Shown here: positions 53,995-62,753 of the stretch, piece by piece
Layout of the letters: every line of letters begins with the position of its first letter
Numbering within the stretch: position 1 is the stretch's first letter
NCBI RefSeq assembly: GCF_016924645.1
Contig: NZ_JAFFJV010000009.1
Span: 62,001 to 126,000 of the forward strand
DNA: 64,000 nucleotides
Direction of reading: 5' to 3'
From: Rufibacter psychrotolerans
GTDB lineage: Bacteria; Bacteroidota; Bacteroidia; Cytophagales; Hymenobacteraceae
Made by a program: the position numbers and the translations under genes
Notes under the pieces: generated by a model
What the model saw: the letters and a program-made list of their open reading frames with translations, nothing else
What the model was told of the DNA's origin: nothing
Databases searched by the model: none

Positions 53995-54055
53995 CTTATT
54001 TTTAAGCGCTGCGGATTTAGGTTTTATGGGGGTATGCTCCGGGGGAGCTGTTTTC

Positions 54056-55264
54056 CTACTGCCCAAACTCCAGCAGGAAGCAGGCGCCGGGTTGGCCGTC
54101 TTCCCGGTCTGTGATGGAGACCGAACCGCCCAGTTTGGTAGTGATGGACTGCACGGTGGCCAGGCCAACGCCCATGCTGCCGTTGGGCTGATCTTTCTTG
54201 CTGGCCAGGGTCTCAAAAAGGTGGAACGCCTTCGCCCGCTGGTCAGCTGGTATGCCGGGGCCGTTGTCGGTTACCTTCACCCTGAAGCCCTGGCCCAGGG
54301 GCTGGTACTCAACGGTGAGTTCGCCGGTGGGTTTGTCGTTGTATTTGATGGAGTTGGTGACCAGGTTCTGCAGGATCTGGTACAGCCCAATGCGCGAGGA
54401 ATGCACCACCAGGGGCTCCTGCGGGTAACGGGCAGAGAAGTTGGGGGGCAGTTCACAGTGGTCCAGCACCTGCTCCAGCAGCTCCTTCAGGTCCACGGGC
54501 TGGTGATGGTCGGCAGAGAGGTGGGTGTTCTTGGAGAACAGCAAAATGCCGTCTATCAGGTGCTGCAACTGGGATGACCGTTTGTGGATCAGGCGCACGT
54601 ACTGGGCTCCGTCCTCGTTCAGCCCGGAGGCATGCTCCTCCAGCAGCCATTCGGCCAGGTTGTTGATGCCCCGCAGAGGCGCCCGTAAGTCATGCGACAC
54701 CCGGTACGAGAACTCCGAGAGGCTGGTGTTCAGCCGGCTCACCTCCTGGTTCAGCTGGGTGAGTTCGCGATTTTTCTTGCGCAACTCCAGCAGACTGACC
54801 ACCTGGTTGGCCAGGGCCTTCAGGGCCGCTACCTGCGCCTCAGACAACTGCTTGGGTTTAGAATCAATGACGCAGATGGTGCCCAGGGCATACCCGTCGG
54901 GCGAATTGAGGGCAACCCCGGCATAGAACACCACGTTGGGGTCACCGGTCACAAACGGATTGTCCTGGAAGCGCGCGTCTTTGGTGGCGTCTGGGATGAT
55001 GAAGGGCGCGGCGGGCTCGTTGATGGCATGCGCACAGAAGGCGATCTCGCGGGGCGTTTCGGTCGCCTCCACCCCCAGCACCGACTTAAACCACTGCCGG
55101 TTGGCGTCTATGAGGGTAATGAGGGAGATGGGCGTTTGGCAAATGGCCGATGCCATCATGGTAAGATCATCAAAGTTCTTTTCTGGCAAGGAGTCCAGAA
55201 TCTGATAGCGCTCCAGCGCCTTGAGCCGCTGGGCTTCGTTTTCAGGAAGAGGGGGCTTGATCAT
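54056..55264 (-). CDS. Soluble GAF-domain sensor histidine kinase
   Basis: This 402-residue kinase has an N-terminal GAF domain (about residues 25-155, with ISLITLIDANRQWFKS, EIAFCAHAINEP, FYAGVALNSPDGYALGTICVID). A short coiled-coil follows, then a kinase core with His191 in YRVSHDLRAPLRGIN, an N-box NLVTNSIKYND and G-boxes DNGPGIPAD and SMGVGLATVQSITTKLGG. There is no membrane segment and no receiver domain. GAF domains of this type often bind small molecules or tetrapyrroles; no chromophore can be claimed. It is convergent with the PAS kinase gene. Confidence 0.93.
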   Translation of the reverse strand: MIKPPLPENEAQRLKALERYQILDSLPEKNFDDLTMMASAICQTPISLITLIDANRQWFKSVLGVEATETPREIAFCAHAINEPAAPFIIPDATKDARFQDNPFVTGDPNVVFYAGVALNSPDGYALGTICVIDSKPKQLSEAQVAALKALANQVVSLLELRKKNRELTQLNQEVSRLNTSLSEFSYRVSHDLRAPLRGINNLAEWLLEEHASGLNEDGAQYVRLIHKRSSQLQHLIDGILLFSKNTHLSADHHQPVDLKELLEQVLDHCELPPNFSARYPQEPLVVHSSRIGLYQILQNLVTNSIKYNDKPTGELTVEYQPLGQGFRVKVTDNGPGIPADQRAKAFHLFETLASKKDQPNGSMGVGLATVQSITTKLGGSVSITDREDGQPGACFLLEFGQ

Positions 55265-55801
55265 CTCTGTAGCAGATTTATAAAAATAACAAGTTGTGCG
55301 CTAGCACCTGCAAAGGTAGCAGATTGCCCCGTTCGGTGGAACGTTTACGCCCCTATTTAGGGGTAGAAATCTGAAAAACGCCCCAAAAAGCCGATTTTAC
55401 TTGTTTTGAAGCTTATTGGAGGAAATACTTAACCAGCCGCAGTAGCACAGGTTTACTTTCAAAGGTAAAATCAGAAAAGCGATAATTCTTATTTTTAGAT
55501 TGACTTATTCTAATAAGTTAAAGGTAGAGGAACTACTTGTTTGCTCAGTTAGCCACTCCACCTGGTGCATGCCAACCGTTTGGGGCACAGGGCCTGCAAA
55601 GCGATGCGTATTAGAGTTGCCCTTTTTAGGCTGTCTTAGGCGGTAGTAGCGCTAAAATTTATAACAAAATGTAGACAAGCATAGTATGAATGGGGGTAGG
55701 CTAACCGAGCGCTACCATCCAGAGGGGAATTGACAGGACAGCTGTAGGCGGATGTAAACGCATGCGTAAATCACTTTCTTTTCACATAAACCTTTAAAAC
55801 T
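55265..55801. other. 537-bp divergent intergenic region upstream of the GAF kinase and Pmp3-lipoprotein genes
   Basis: An AT-rich region with a degenerate palindrome copy (P16, 55355-55389). No gene is supported. It must contain the promoters for both divergent genes, but I could not place convincing TTG/TAnnTTTG pairs. Confidence 0.7.
55355..55389. repeat. 36-bp intergenic palindrome, degenerate copy P16
   Basis: The right half (GAAAAACGCCCCAAAA) fits the family. The left half keeps TTTAGGGG but loses the T-run. Confidence 0.5.
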
Positions 55802-56398
55802 ATGAAGTTTAAGTCTTTACTACAGTTTGTACTTGTTGTATTAGCGGGCCAGTTCCTGTTTGCCTGTAGCACGGCAGAATATTACAGGTTTGCCTCAGTA
55901 AAACCAGAAACGTACCACAAATCCGTGGCGAAGGCTGATCCGGTGGAGGCCCCAGCCGCCGCCCCGGCCGAAGCGGAAGCCCCAGCCCCGGCCGAAGCCC
56001 TGGCAACCGAACCTGAGCCCGTGTTGGAAGCCAGCACGGCCGCACCCGTGCCGGTCTTGTTTGAGACCAAAAAAGTAGTGCCCGCCAAAGCTCCCGTAGC
56101 CACCCAACCCACCCTCAGCGCCGATGAGTCCACGGTGCTGGAGGCTGCCAAGACCCGGTTGTCGGCCATGAGCAAGGCTGAGAAGAAGGAATTCAAGAAA
56201 GAGGTGAAGAAGGTCCTGCGCGAAACCAATGAAGTGGGTACCGTGGTTAAGGTCATCCTGGCCATTTTGCTGCCGCCCTTGGCCGTGTTCCTGCATGAGG
56301 GCTTAGGCAGCAGGTTCTGGATCAGCTTGCTGCTCACCTTGCTGTTATTCCTGCCGGGGGTCATCTACGCCCTGCTGGTGGTAACCGACTCCATCTAA
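55802..56398 (+). CDS. Lipoprotein with C-terminal Pmp3/YqaE (UPF0057) membrane domain
   Basis: The 198-residue protein starts with a lipoprotein signal (MKFKSLLQFVLVVLAGQF) and lipobox-like FLFAC (Cys22). A low-complexity Ala/Pro/Glu linker (about residues 40-105), a Lys-rich helix (SAMSKAEKKEFKKEVKKVLR), and two transmembrane helices follow. The latter (VKVILAILLPPLAVFLHEGL and ISLLLTLLLFLPGVIYALLVV) match Pmp3/YqaE. Stand-alone Pmp3 proteins are about 50 residues and are linked to salt and membrane-potential tolerance. The combination with an acylated N-terminus suggests a periplasm-spanning or membrane-attached tether; topology is inferred. Confidence 0.85.
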   Translation: MKFKSLLQFVLVVLAGQFLFACSTAEYYRFASVKPETYHKSVAKADPVEAPAAAPAEAEAPAPAEALATEPEPVLEASTAAPVPVLFETKKVVPAKAPVATQPTLSADESTVLEAAKTRLSAMSKAEKKEFKKEVKKVLRETNEVGTVVKVILAILLPPLAVFLHEGLGSRFWISLLLTLLLFLPGVIYALLVVTDSI

Positions 56399-56504
56399 CC
56401 AGGACTGGCTTCTTGCCAGTTACCTGGACAAAGACCCTTGACAGAACGGCCCTAGGCTCCTCCGCCAGGGGCCGTTCTGCTTTATGATGCATGGGGTAAA
56501 TCCC

Positions 56505-56540
56505 GTTTTTGCCTCCGTTTGCCCCAAACAGCCCTAAAAC
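56505..56540. repeat. 36-bp intergenic palindrome, copy P17, merged with a terminator
   Basis: The right half (AAACAGCCCTAAAAC, 56526-56540) is also part of the left arm of the adjoining terminator. A further, inverted half-copy occurs at 56577-56591. Confidence 0.75.
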
Positions 56541-56594
56541 AACAAACCCCTCCGGAGGATACCGGAGGGGTTTGTTGTTTTAGGGCTGTTTGGG
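56523..56594. terminator. Bidirectional terminator with 33-bp perfect stem
   Basis: The arms at 56523-56555 and 56562-56594 are exact complements with a 6-nt loop. It lies between the convergent Pmp3-lipoprotein and M16 protease genes. The stem is unusually long because palindrome half-copies form its outer part. Confidence 0.9.
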
Positions 56595-56602
56595 TGAGGA
56601 AA

Positions 56603-59428
56603 CTAGTTCAGCATAACCGGTTCTCCGAAGCCTAATTGCTCCAGTTTCTTCAGCTGGGTGGCGGCATCGCCTACCACCAGGTAGTACATCTTGTTCGGGT
56701 TCACGTACTGCTGGGCCAGTTCCTTTATCTTGGCTACGGTCATGCCTTGTACCAGGGCTTCGCGGCGCTTGGCGTAGTCATACGGCCAGCCAAAGGTGCT
56801 GATGTTGTTAAGCATGCCCAGCTTGGCTCCCATGGTCTCAAACGCCCGGGCGTTGCTCTTGATCAGGAAGCCTTTGGTCACCTCCAGGTCCTGGGCCGAG
56901 TAGGTAGGGCCGTAGTTCTGCAGAATCTGTTTGATGAGATCGGCAGATTCAAAGGTCACGTTAGACCGCACCCCACTCTGGATCACGAACGGACCCGGAA
57001 GAACAGAACCCGAGAAGTTAGAGCCAATGCCATAGGTATAGCCTTTGCCTTCGCGCAGTTGCTGCGTGAGCTGCGACGCGAAACCGCCGCCGCCCAGAAT
57101 GTAGTTCATCACCTGCGCCGGGTAGAAATCTGGGTGCGTGGCCGGCAAGGCCAGGTACCCAAACCGCAACACCGACTGCTTGGCGCCCGGCACATCATAG
57201 AAGTACACGGTAGAGTTGGTGGGGGCGGCAGGGGTAGGATACTGTGGCAAGCGTACCTCTTTGGCTTTCCAGTTCTGGTTCAGGCCGGCCAGGGAGTTGA
57301 TCACTTCCTGCTGGTCTACGGCACCCACAATCTGGAAGGAGGCTAAAGACGGAGACAGGTTGGCGGTGTAGTAATTCTTCAGGTCTTCCAGCGTAATCGC
57401 TTTCACCGAGGCCTCTGAGCCCAGGATGTTGCGGGACAGAATGTGGTTTTTGCCGTACAGCAGTTTCCTGAAGTTGTTATCGGCGATGGAGTTAGGGTTG
57501 GCTTTCTGCTGCTTGATCTGGCTTTCCACCTGTTGTTTGATCAGGCTGAATTCCTTTGCGTCCCAACGGGGCTCCAACAGAATCTCCTGCACCAGCGCCA
57601 TGGTAGGCTGGTAGTTTCTGGCCAGCGTGCGGCCGCTGATGGTAAAGCTCTCTTCACTGGCGTTGATGCTGATGGAAGCGCCCAAGGCTTCTATGGCTTC
57701 CTCCAGTTCCTCGGTGGTTTTGTTTTTGGTGCCTTTTAGCAATAACTCAGACAAAAGGTTAGAAACGCCCACTTTGGCTGTGTCTTCCAGCAGCAAGCCC
57801 CCGGCAATGCGCAGGTTAAATTGCACCAGCGGCACTTCCCGGTCGGTGATGCCTACCAGTTTCAGGTTGTTGCCCAGTTTGCTTTCCCACACGTTGGGTA
57901 CGCGGGTCTCAGGGGTTTTGCCGTACGGCGGCTCTTTGGTGCGGTCAAAGCTGGAAGGGGTACGGGTGTAAGAAGCCTGGGTAGAAGCATCGAATTTCTC
58001 CTCGGCACCTTCCACAATTTTCTCTTCCACCACGCTGGCCTTCTGCGATCCGGCCAGAATCAGGTTGGTCTGCCCTTTAGGGACAAAGCTGGTGGCTACG
58101 TAGTTTTTGCCTTTAATATATTTTTGGTACACACGCATCACATCCTCGCGAGTCACGGCCAGCATGTTCTGAATGTCTTTGCTGATGAAGCCAGGGTCTC
58201 CGGCAAAAATGGCGTACTGCGCCAACTGGAAACCTTTGCCCTGCGCGCTGGACAACCCGTTATAGAAACTTACTTCCTGCGCGGTTTTGATGCGGTTCAG
58301 GTCGGCATCAGAGAAGCCTTCTTTTTCAAAGCGCTGGAACGCTTCTTCCACGGCGGCGTGCAGGTTGTTCAGGTCCACTTTCTCGTAGCCCCGGATGCTC
58401 ATGGTAAACTGACCCGCCAACTCAGAACCGTACTGTGACATGTTCACGCGGCCCGCCAGTTGTTTCTCGTCTACAATCACTTTATTGAACGGAGCCTTTT
58501 TGCCGTCGCTCAGCAAGGTGGCCAGCGTGCGCAGCGCGTAAGAATCTGGGTGGTACATGTACACGCTCGGCCAGGTCATGGTCAGCTCAGGCAAGCGGGC
58601 GAAGTTGTCTTCGTGGTACAGTTTCTTGGTTTGGGCAAGCGTCACAGGCTTCTTCTCCAAGGCCGGGATTTTCTCGCCTTTCTTGATCTCGCCAAAGTAC
58701 TTCTCCACCCACGCTTTGGCCTGGGCCGGATCAAAGTCGCCGGAGATGGTCAGAATCACGTTGTTGGGCACGTACCACCGGCGGTAGAACTCCTTCACGT
58801 CTTCCAGGGTGGCGTTCTGCAAATCTTCCAGAGAACCAATCACCTGCCAGTTATACGGGTGGCCTTTGGGGTACAGGTTCTGGTCAATCACGTAGGAAGT
58901 GTGGCCGTACGGGGCGTTGTCATAGCTCTGGCGTTTCTCGTTTTTCACCACCTGCTTTTCTTTGGACAACACCTGCTCGGTCACGGTGTTGATGAAGAAG
59001 CCCAGTTTGTCGGCCTCGGCCCAGATCATTTTCTCCAAGGCATCGTTGGGCACGGTCTGGTAATAGTTGGTGCGGTCGCGGGAAGTGGAACCGTTGGCCC
59101 CGGAGCCCCCAATGCGGGCGCTCATTTTGTCCAGTCCGCCTTTGCCCAGGTTCTCAGACTCCAGGAACAAAAGGTGCTCAAACAAGTGGGCGAACCCGGT
59201 ACGGCCTTCCTTCTCACGGGCCGATCCCACGTGGCTGGTGAGGGCCACGGCTACTACCGGGTCAGATTTGTCCACGTGGAAAACCACGGTAAGCCCGTTG
59301 TCCAGGGTGAACTTCTCAAAATCTACCTGAAAAGCCTGTTTCTCGGTTTTAGATTTGCTCTGCCGCTGGCACGAGAACAGGGCCAGGAAAAAGAGGAAGA
59401 GGAACGAAAGGGATCTGTTAAATCGCAT
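56603..59428 (-). CDS. M16-family zinc metallopeptidase (tandem pitrilysin-like), lipoprotein
   Basis: This 941-residue protein has a lipoprotein signal (MRFNRSLSFLFLFFLALF, Cys20 in SCQ) and two M16 units. The N-terminal unit has the inverted zinc motif H81-L-F-E84-H85 in GFAHLFEHLLFLES, with downstream acidic residues in VVKNEKRQSYDN. The C-terminal unit (from about residue 510) lacks HxxEH and is probably the non-catalytic partner, with the conserved MNYILGGGGFASQLTQQLREGKGYTYG. It degrades peptides in the periplasm or at the outer membrane; the substrate is unknown. Confidence 0.94.
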   Translation of the reverse strand: MRFNRSLSFLFLFFLALFSCQRQSKSKTEKQAFQVDFEKFTLDNGLTVVFHVDKSDPVVAVALTSHVGSAREKEGRTGFAHLFEHLLFLESENLGKGGLDKMSARIGGSGANGSTSRDRTNYYQTVPNDALEKMIWAEADKLGFFINTVTEQVLSKEKQVVKNEKRQSYDNAPYGHTSYVIDQNLYPKGHPYNWQVIGSLEDLQNATLEDVKEFYRRWYVPNNVILTISGDFDPAQAKAWVEKYFGEIKKGEKIPALEKKPVTLAQTKKLYHEDNFARLPELTMTWPSVYMYHPDSYALRTLATLLSDGKKAPFNKVIVDEKQLAGRVNMSQYGSELAGQFTMSIRGYEKVDLNNLHAAVEEAFQRFEKEGFSDADLNRIKTAQEVSFYNGLSSAQGKGFQLAQYAIFAGDPGFISKDIQNMLAVTREDVMRVYQKYIKGKNYVATSFVPKGQTNLILAGSQKASVVEEKIVEGAEEKFDASTQASYTRTPSSFDRTKEPPYGKTPETRVPNVWESKLGNNLKLVGITDREVPLVQFNLRIAGGLLLEDTAKVGVSNLLSELLLKGTKNKTTEELEEAIEALGASISINASEESFTISGRTLARNYQPTMALVQEILLEPRWDAKEFSLIKQQVESQIKQQKANPNSIADNNFRKLLYGKNHILSRNILGSEASVKAITLEDLKNYYTANLSPSLASFQIVGAVDQQEVINSLAGLNQNWKAKEVRLPQYPTPAAPTNSTVYFYDVPGAKQSVLRFGYLALPATHPDFYPAQVMNYILGGGGFASQLTQQLREGKGYTYGIGSNFSGSVLPGPFVIQSGVRSNVTFESADLIKQILQNYGPTYSAQDLEVTKGFLIKSNARAFETMGAKLGMLNNISTFGWPYDYAKRREALVQGMTVAKIKELAQQYVNPNKMYYLVVGDAATQLKKLEQLGFGEPVMLN

Positions 59429-59587
59429 GTAGAAAAATGATTGTCTGCTGATGGGTTGGTATTGGTTTCGTTGAACTAGGGCACGTCACGTTATGCCAGT
59501 GGCAAAGGTAACACAGTCCGTAAGATAGTGAATGGGTTGCCTTTACCAGGAGGGAAATTTGTTCCTGCCGCTGGTGAAAGACGTAGG

Positions 59588-59623
59588 ATTTTAGGGCCAT
59601 TTTGGGGAAATCAGCCCTGAAAC
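59588..59623. repeat. 36-bp intergenic palindrome, copy P18
   Basis: A full-length copy with strong GC blocks (GGGC and GCCC) between the M16 protease promoter region and the end of the LLM oxidoreductase gene. Confidence 0.8.
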
Positions 59624-59719
59624 AGGAAATCCTGAAAGGGAGAATTGGGCAAAAGAAAAGCGTGTGCTTCTCCTAGTCAGGGATAAACACACGCCGGTAG
59701 TGAAATACAATATGCTCCC

Positions 59720-60709
59720 TCAGAGCTGTGCCGCTATCTTCTTCAGATCTGGCAGCACCCGCTCCCCGAAGAACTCAATGTATTGTTCCTGCTCCAGGTT
59801 CACGTTGTGCAGGTGCAGGTGCGTGAATCCCAGTTCCAGGTCTTTGGCCAGCAGGTCAATGTGTTCCTGGGCACTGTCTGAGATGCGCACGTGCGGCTCT
59901 AGTTCATCGGGTTTCACCATGGTGCCGGCAGCATCAAAGCCTTTCACCGTGGGGATGTCTGAGAGCAGGGCCGAGGGGAACACGTTGTTTTTCCATTGCT
60001 CGTGGGCCGTCTGGCGAGCCTTCTCCTTGGTGGTATGGTAAGAAAGCTGCACTTTCAGATGCATGGGCTTGCCCTCGCCGCCGCCCCGGTGAAAAGCCTC
60101 CACCATCTTCTGCAGTTCATCGGCGGGTTTAGAGATAGTGATCATCCCATCGGCCCAGCTGCCCACCCACTCGGCGGTTTCCGGGGTAATGGCGGCACCT
60201 ATGACCGGCGGCATGTAGTCGGGGCGGGTGTAGAGTTTGGCGTTCTCCACTTCCACCAGGCCTTTATGTGACACCGTTTCGCCGCGCCAGAGCGCCCGCA
60301 TGATGTCTACGCAGAGTTTCAGGCGTTCATTGCGCTCCTGTTTGTTGGGCCATTTCTGCCCCGTGATGCGCTCGTTCAGGAACTGCCCGCTGCCGGCGCA
60401 GAGGAAAAACCGGTGCGGAAACATCTCGCACAGCGTGGCTACTTTCTGTGCCGCAATGGCCGGATGGTACCGCTGCCCCGGCGCTGACACCACGCCAAAC
60501 GGCAGCGACGTGGCCTGCATGGCTGCGCCCAGCCAGCTCCACGCGTACCCGCTTTCGCCCTGGTTTTCGCTCCAGGGGTAGAAATGGTCTGAGGAGAGGG
60601 CGTTGGTAAAACCGGCCAGCTCGGCTTTCTGCACCAGCGCTAACAGGTGGCTCGGTTTAAACTGCTCATGGGAGTTGTGGTAGCCAATGGTGATGTTCTT
60701 GTTGTCCAT
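59720..60709 (-). CDS. LLM-class flavin-dependent oxidoreductase (TIGR03885-like)
   Basis: The 329-residue protein has the luciferase-like TIM-barrel pattern: IGYHNSHEQFKPSHLLALV at the N-terminus, SSDHFYPWSENQGESGYAWSWLG, PFGVVSAPGQRYHPAIAAQ, LCAGSGQFLNE and PPVIGAAITPETAEWVGSWADGMI. These resemble the probable non-F420 flavinoid oxidoreductase group within the LLM family. It likely uses FMN rather than F420; the substrate is unknown. It is transcribed alone. Confidence 0.88.
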   Translation of the reverse strand: MDNKNITIGYHNSHEQFKPSHLLALVQKAELAGFTNALSSDHFYPWSENQGESGYAWSWLGAAMQATSLPFGVVSAPGQRYHPAIAAQKVATLCEMFPHRFFLCAGSGQFLNERITGQKWPNKQERNERLKLCVDIMRALWRGETVSHKGLVEVENAKLYTRPDYMPPVIGAAITPETAEWVGSWADGMITISKPADELQKMVEAFHRGGGEGKPMHLKVQLSYHTTKEKARQTAHEQWKNNVFPSALLSDIPTVKGFDAAGTMVKPDELEPHVRISDSAQEHIDLLAKDLELGFTHLHLHNVNLEQEQYIEFFGERVLPDLKKIAAQL

Positions 60710-60902
60710 AGGATATAGCTTGTTTCGGGAAGACCCGTGGGGTTTCCTTTCTTGTTTCCGTTGCGTTTTACAGGTGAAATCTTGAATAGGTAAACAGATC
60801 AGGATCAGCTTGCTCTGTCAGGAAAAGCCACTGCTCTGTTTGTTCAGAAGGTGTACGGGGAGTACCGGTTGGAGTTATAGAAACCAACCTTTCCGGCAAG
60901 CC

Positions 60903-60938
60903 GATTTTAATCTGTTTTCAGCAAAACCGGGTGAAAAC
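60903..60938. repeat. 36-bp intergenic palindrome, copy P19
   Basis: A full-length copy with intact T and A runs and weak GC blocks. It lies upstream of the LLM gene and downstream of the MpaB-like gene. Confidence 0.65.
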
Positions 60939-60982
60939 AGCTACTTACGCACTAACAGGATGTATTGGGCAACTAGAATGCA

Positions 60983-61747
60983 TCAGGCGGGCGCCTGGTC
61001 CAGGTCTTTGATCTGCTTTTTGTAGGCATCGGGCAGAATCACCGATTTCAGGAACCAATCCAGTTTAAGGTAGCGCGACACTTTGTAGCTCTGCAGAAGC
61101 GGCGAAATCAGGGAGATTTTCCGGAAGCCCAGCAATTGTTTCACGCGGTCTGGCACTACCATGATCTGAGCCTCCAACAGCAGCCGGTACCTGATGTTAC
61201 CCAAATGCTTCTGGTACTGCTTGAACAGATCCTGGGTGTAATGGCTTGAGGCCAGATCCTGCTGCAGGTGCTCCTCGCGGGAAATCAGCCATTGCTCATA
61301 GGTTTGCGGCAGCCCCTGCAAGCCCATGCGGTAGCCCACCCGGTAAAACACATCAAAGACTTCGGCCTTCTCAGAAAGGGTAAGTTCGCGCTCCAACACC
61401 TCGTAAGACCGGATGGAATAATCAATGAGCATGAACAGGACGTCGCGGTAGGCCCAGTCGGGGATTTTGGCGCCTCTTTTGGCTTCTACCCCGGCATGAA
61501 TGTGGGCCATCTTGTCAATGGTTTTATTGGCCGCCTCCAAGGGGGAGAACACAATCTGGCGGGCGTAGGCCACCGTGGAGAAAAGTCGGCCCAGGGGATC
61601 GGCGGGCAACCGGCCGGTGAAGTAAAGCCAATCCACCGCTTTGTTCAAGGCGAACTCGGCTGCCGAGCCTGCGAAGATAAAGAGGATGGTATCGCCTTTA
61701 CCCCAGATTTCCCGTACCACTGAGTCCTTCTCAACAAAGAATTGCAT
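60983..61747 (-). CDS. MpaB-like oxygenase domain protein (DUF2236-like)
   Basis: The 254-residue protein resembles the ER-bound oxygenase MpaB / latex-clearing protein catalytic domain. It shows an early SVVREIWGKGDTILFIFAGSAAEFALN segment, a helix with FSTVAYARQIVF, and AHIHAGVEAKRG. These carry His and Arg residues in family positions, then DVLFMLIDYSIRSYE and a helix-rich remainder. Family members that have been studied are haem-b oxygenases; binding and substrate here are unproven. Hydrophobic helices could associate with the membrane. It is transcribed alone. Confidence 0.72.
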   Translation of the reverse strand: MQFFVEKDSVVREIWGKGDTILFIFAGSAAEFALNKAVDWLYFTGRLPADPLGRLFSTVAYARQIVFSPLEAANKTIDKMAHIHAGVEAKRGAKIPDWAYRDVLFMLIDYSIRSYEVLERELTLSEKAEVFDVFYRVGYRMGLQGLPQTYEQWLISREEHLQQDLASSHYTQDLFKQYQKHLGNIRYRLLLEAQIMVVPDRVKQLLGFRKISLISPLLQSYKVSRYLKLDWFLKSVILPDAYKKQIKDLDQAPA

Positions 61748-61771
61748 GACTTGTCTCTCGTCTGATGAATA

Positions 61772-61806
61772 GTTTCAGGCCCGTTTTCTTAAAGTAGCCG
61801 CTAAAC
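61772..61806. repeat. 36-bp intergenic palindrome, copy P20
   Basis: A 35-nt copy between the MpaB-like and STAS-like genes, with both halves recognisable. Confidence 0.75.
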
Positions 61807-61913
61807 AGAAAACGCGGATCCTGGAACGGAATTGCCTGGTGGGCGCCGCGGTAAAGGAACGCTTTTCTGCTTACATCTGGAAAGCAACGCCCGGGATTGC
61901 TGAAGAAACTGGT

Positions 61914-62273
61914 TTAAGGCAGGTTTACCCACGCCATGGCCTCTGCCCGTTGGGTGGCAGGAAAGAACTGTACCTCAGCGGTGGTGAACGGTTTAATCAA
62001 TTTGGTGATTGTGTTCTCCCAGGTTTCATCGCCCACAATAGCCACTTTCCTGAAACTGTTCACGTGCTTTACATCAAACTTGATGTCTTCCCACATGGCC
62101 CCGGCCGACCAGCCTTCAAAATCGGTCATTTCCCAGTAGAGGTCAATCTTGCCTTGCTGGGCAATCTGGGCCTCCAGGGCGGGCACAATCAGGTCATATT
62201 CCTCTTTGCCCACTTTCCCGCTCAGGCGGGCGGCAAATAAATCTGGTTTCTGGGTGTTCAGGATCTCTACCAT
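61914..62273 (-). CDS. SpoIIAA-like (STAS/SEC14-type) small protein
   Basis: This 119-residue cytoplasmic protein matches the SpoIIAA-like family. It has an initial strand (PDLFAARLSGKVGKEEYDLIVPALEAQI), a central IDLYWEMTDFEGWSAGAMWEDIKFDVKH, then FRKVAIVGDETWENTITKLIKPFTTAEVQFFP and a final helix with AEAMAWVN. The fold is shared with anti-sigma-factor antagonists, but the phosphorylatable Ser of SpoIIAA is not evident. Its function is unknown in Bacteroidota, and no sigma-regulatory genes are adjacent. Confidence 0.85.
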   Translation of the reverse strand: MVEILNTQKPDLFAARLSGKVGKEEYDLIVPALEAQIAQQGKIDLYWEMTDFEGWSAGAMWEDIKFDVKHVNSFRKVAIVGDETWENTITKLIKPFTTAEVQFFPATQRAEAMAWVNLP

Positions 62274-62369
62274 GGTGTGCTGCTCTTTTTAGGATAGGTA
62301 CGTGCCCAGTCCCGGGGATGTTGACCGCGCCAGCCCGGCGGACCTACCGGGGCTTTAGGAAAAAGAGAA

Positions 62370-62413
62370 AGCCGTTTTAAGCCCGATTTCAGAAATACAG
62401 GCTTAAAACGGCT
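62370..62413. terminator. Hairpin around palindrome copy P21
   Basis: The 14-bp outer arms (62370-62383 and 62400-62413) are perfect complements, and the 36-bp palindrome lies within. It follows the stop codon of the 68-residue gene (minus strand, 62432). Confidence 0.75.
62374..62409. repeat. 36-bp intergenic palindrome, copy P21
   Basis: A full-length copy; GTTTTAAGCC and GGCTTAAAAC pair exactly as the outer stem. Confidence 0.85.
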
Positions 62414-62431
62414 GCTTGGGTCGGGGCCGGT

Positions 62432-62638
62432 TTAGGCGGCTTTGTTTTGTCTGCTCAGGATATAGCCGTAGATCAGGAGCCCTACGCCGGCGGCATAAGC
62501 CACATATTGCTTGTCTTTGTTGGAAAGCGAACGGTACAGGTCCATGCCCGTCTTGCCCGGATTAGAGATAAGCGCCATAATCTGCGACGGGTCTTTCAAC
62601 AGGTTAGAGAGCCTTTGGGTGGTTTCGTTTGAGTCCAT
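62432..62638 (-). CDS. Small membrane-anchored protein of unknown function
   Basis: The 68-residue product has a charged and polar N-terminal part (MDSNETTQRLSNLLKDPSQI, then NPGKTGMDLYRSLSNKDK). One C-terminal transmembrane helix (QYVAYAAGVGLLIYGYILSR) follows, with a short basic end. It looks like a tail-anchored protein. I do not recognise a family. Real-gene support comes from the ordered topology and from flanking palindrome copies that mark gene boundaries throughout the window. Confidence 0.65.
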   Translation of the reverse strand: MDSNETTQRLSNLLKDPSQIMALISNPGKTGMDLYRSLSNKDKQYVAYAAGVGLLIYGYILSRQNKAA

Positions 62639-62689
62639 AGTTTTAGGTTTAATGACAGTCTACCTACGGCATTCTGGGTGGCTGGTTTT

Positions 62690-62724
62690 GTTTAGCCCCA
62701 ATTTCGCCGAAACAGCCCCTAAAC
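62690..62724. repeat. 36-bp intergenic palindrome, copy P22
   Basis: A 35-nt copy between the 68-residue and 119-residue membrane-protein genes. GTTTAG...CTAAAC ends and both C/G blocks are present, although the left block is reversed in sense (GCCCC). Confidence 0.7.
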
Positions 62725-62753
62725 CGACCGGCTCAATAATGATCACATGGGTC

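Noticed and set aside
59655..59695. CGTGTG/CACACG hairpin beyond the LLM oxidoreductase gene
   Set aside because: Six-base stem with a long loop and no T-run; too weak to call a terminator.
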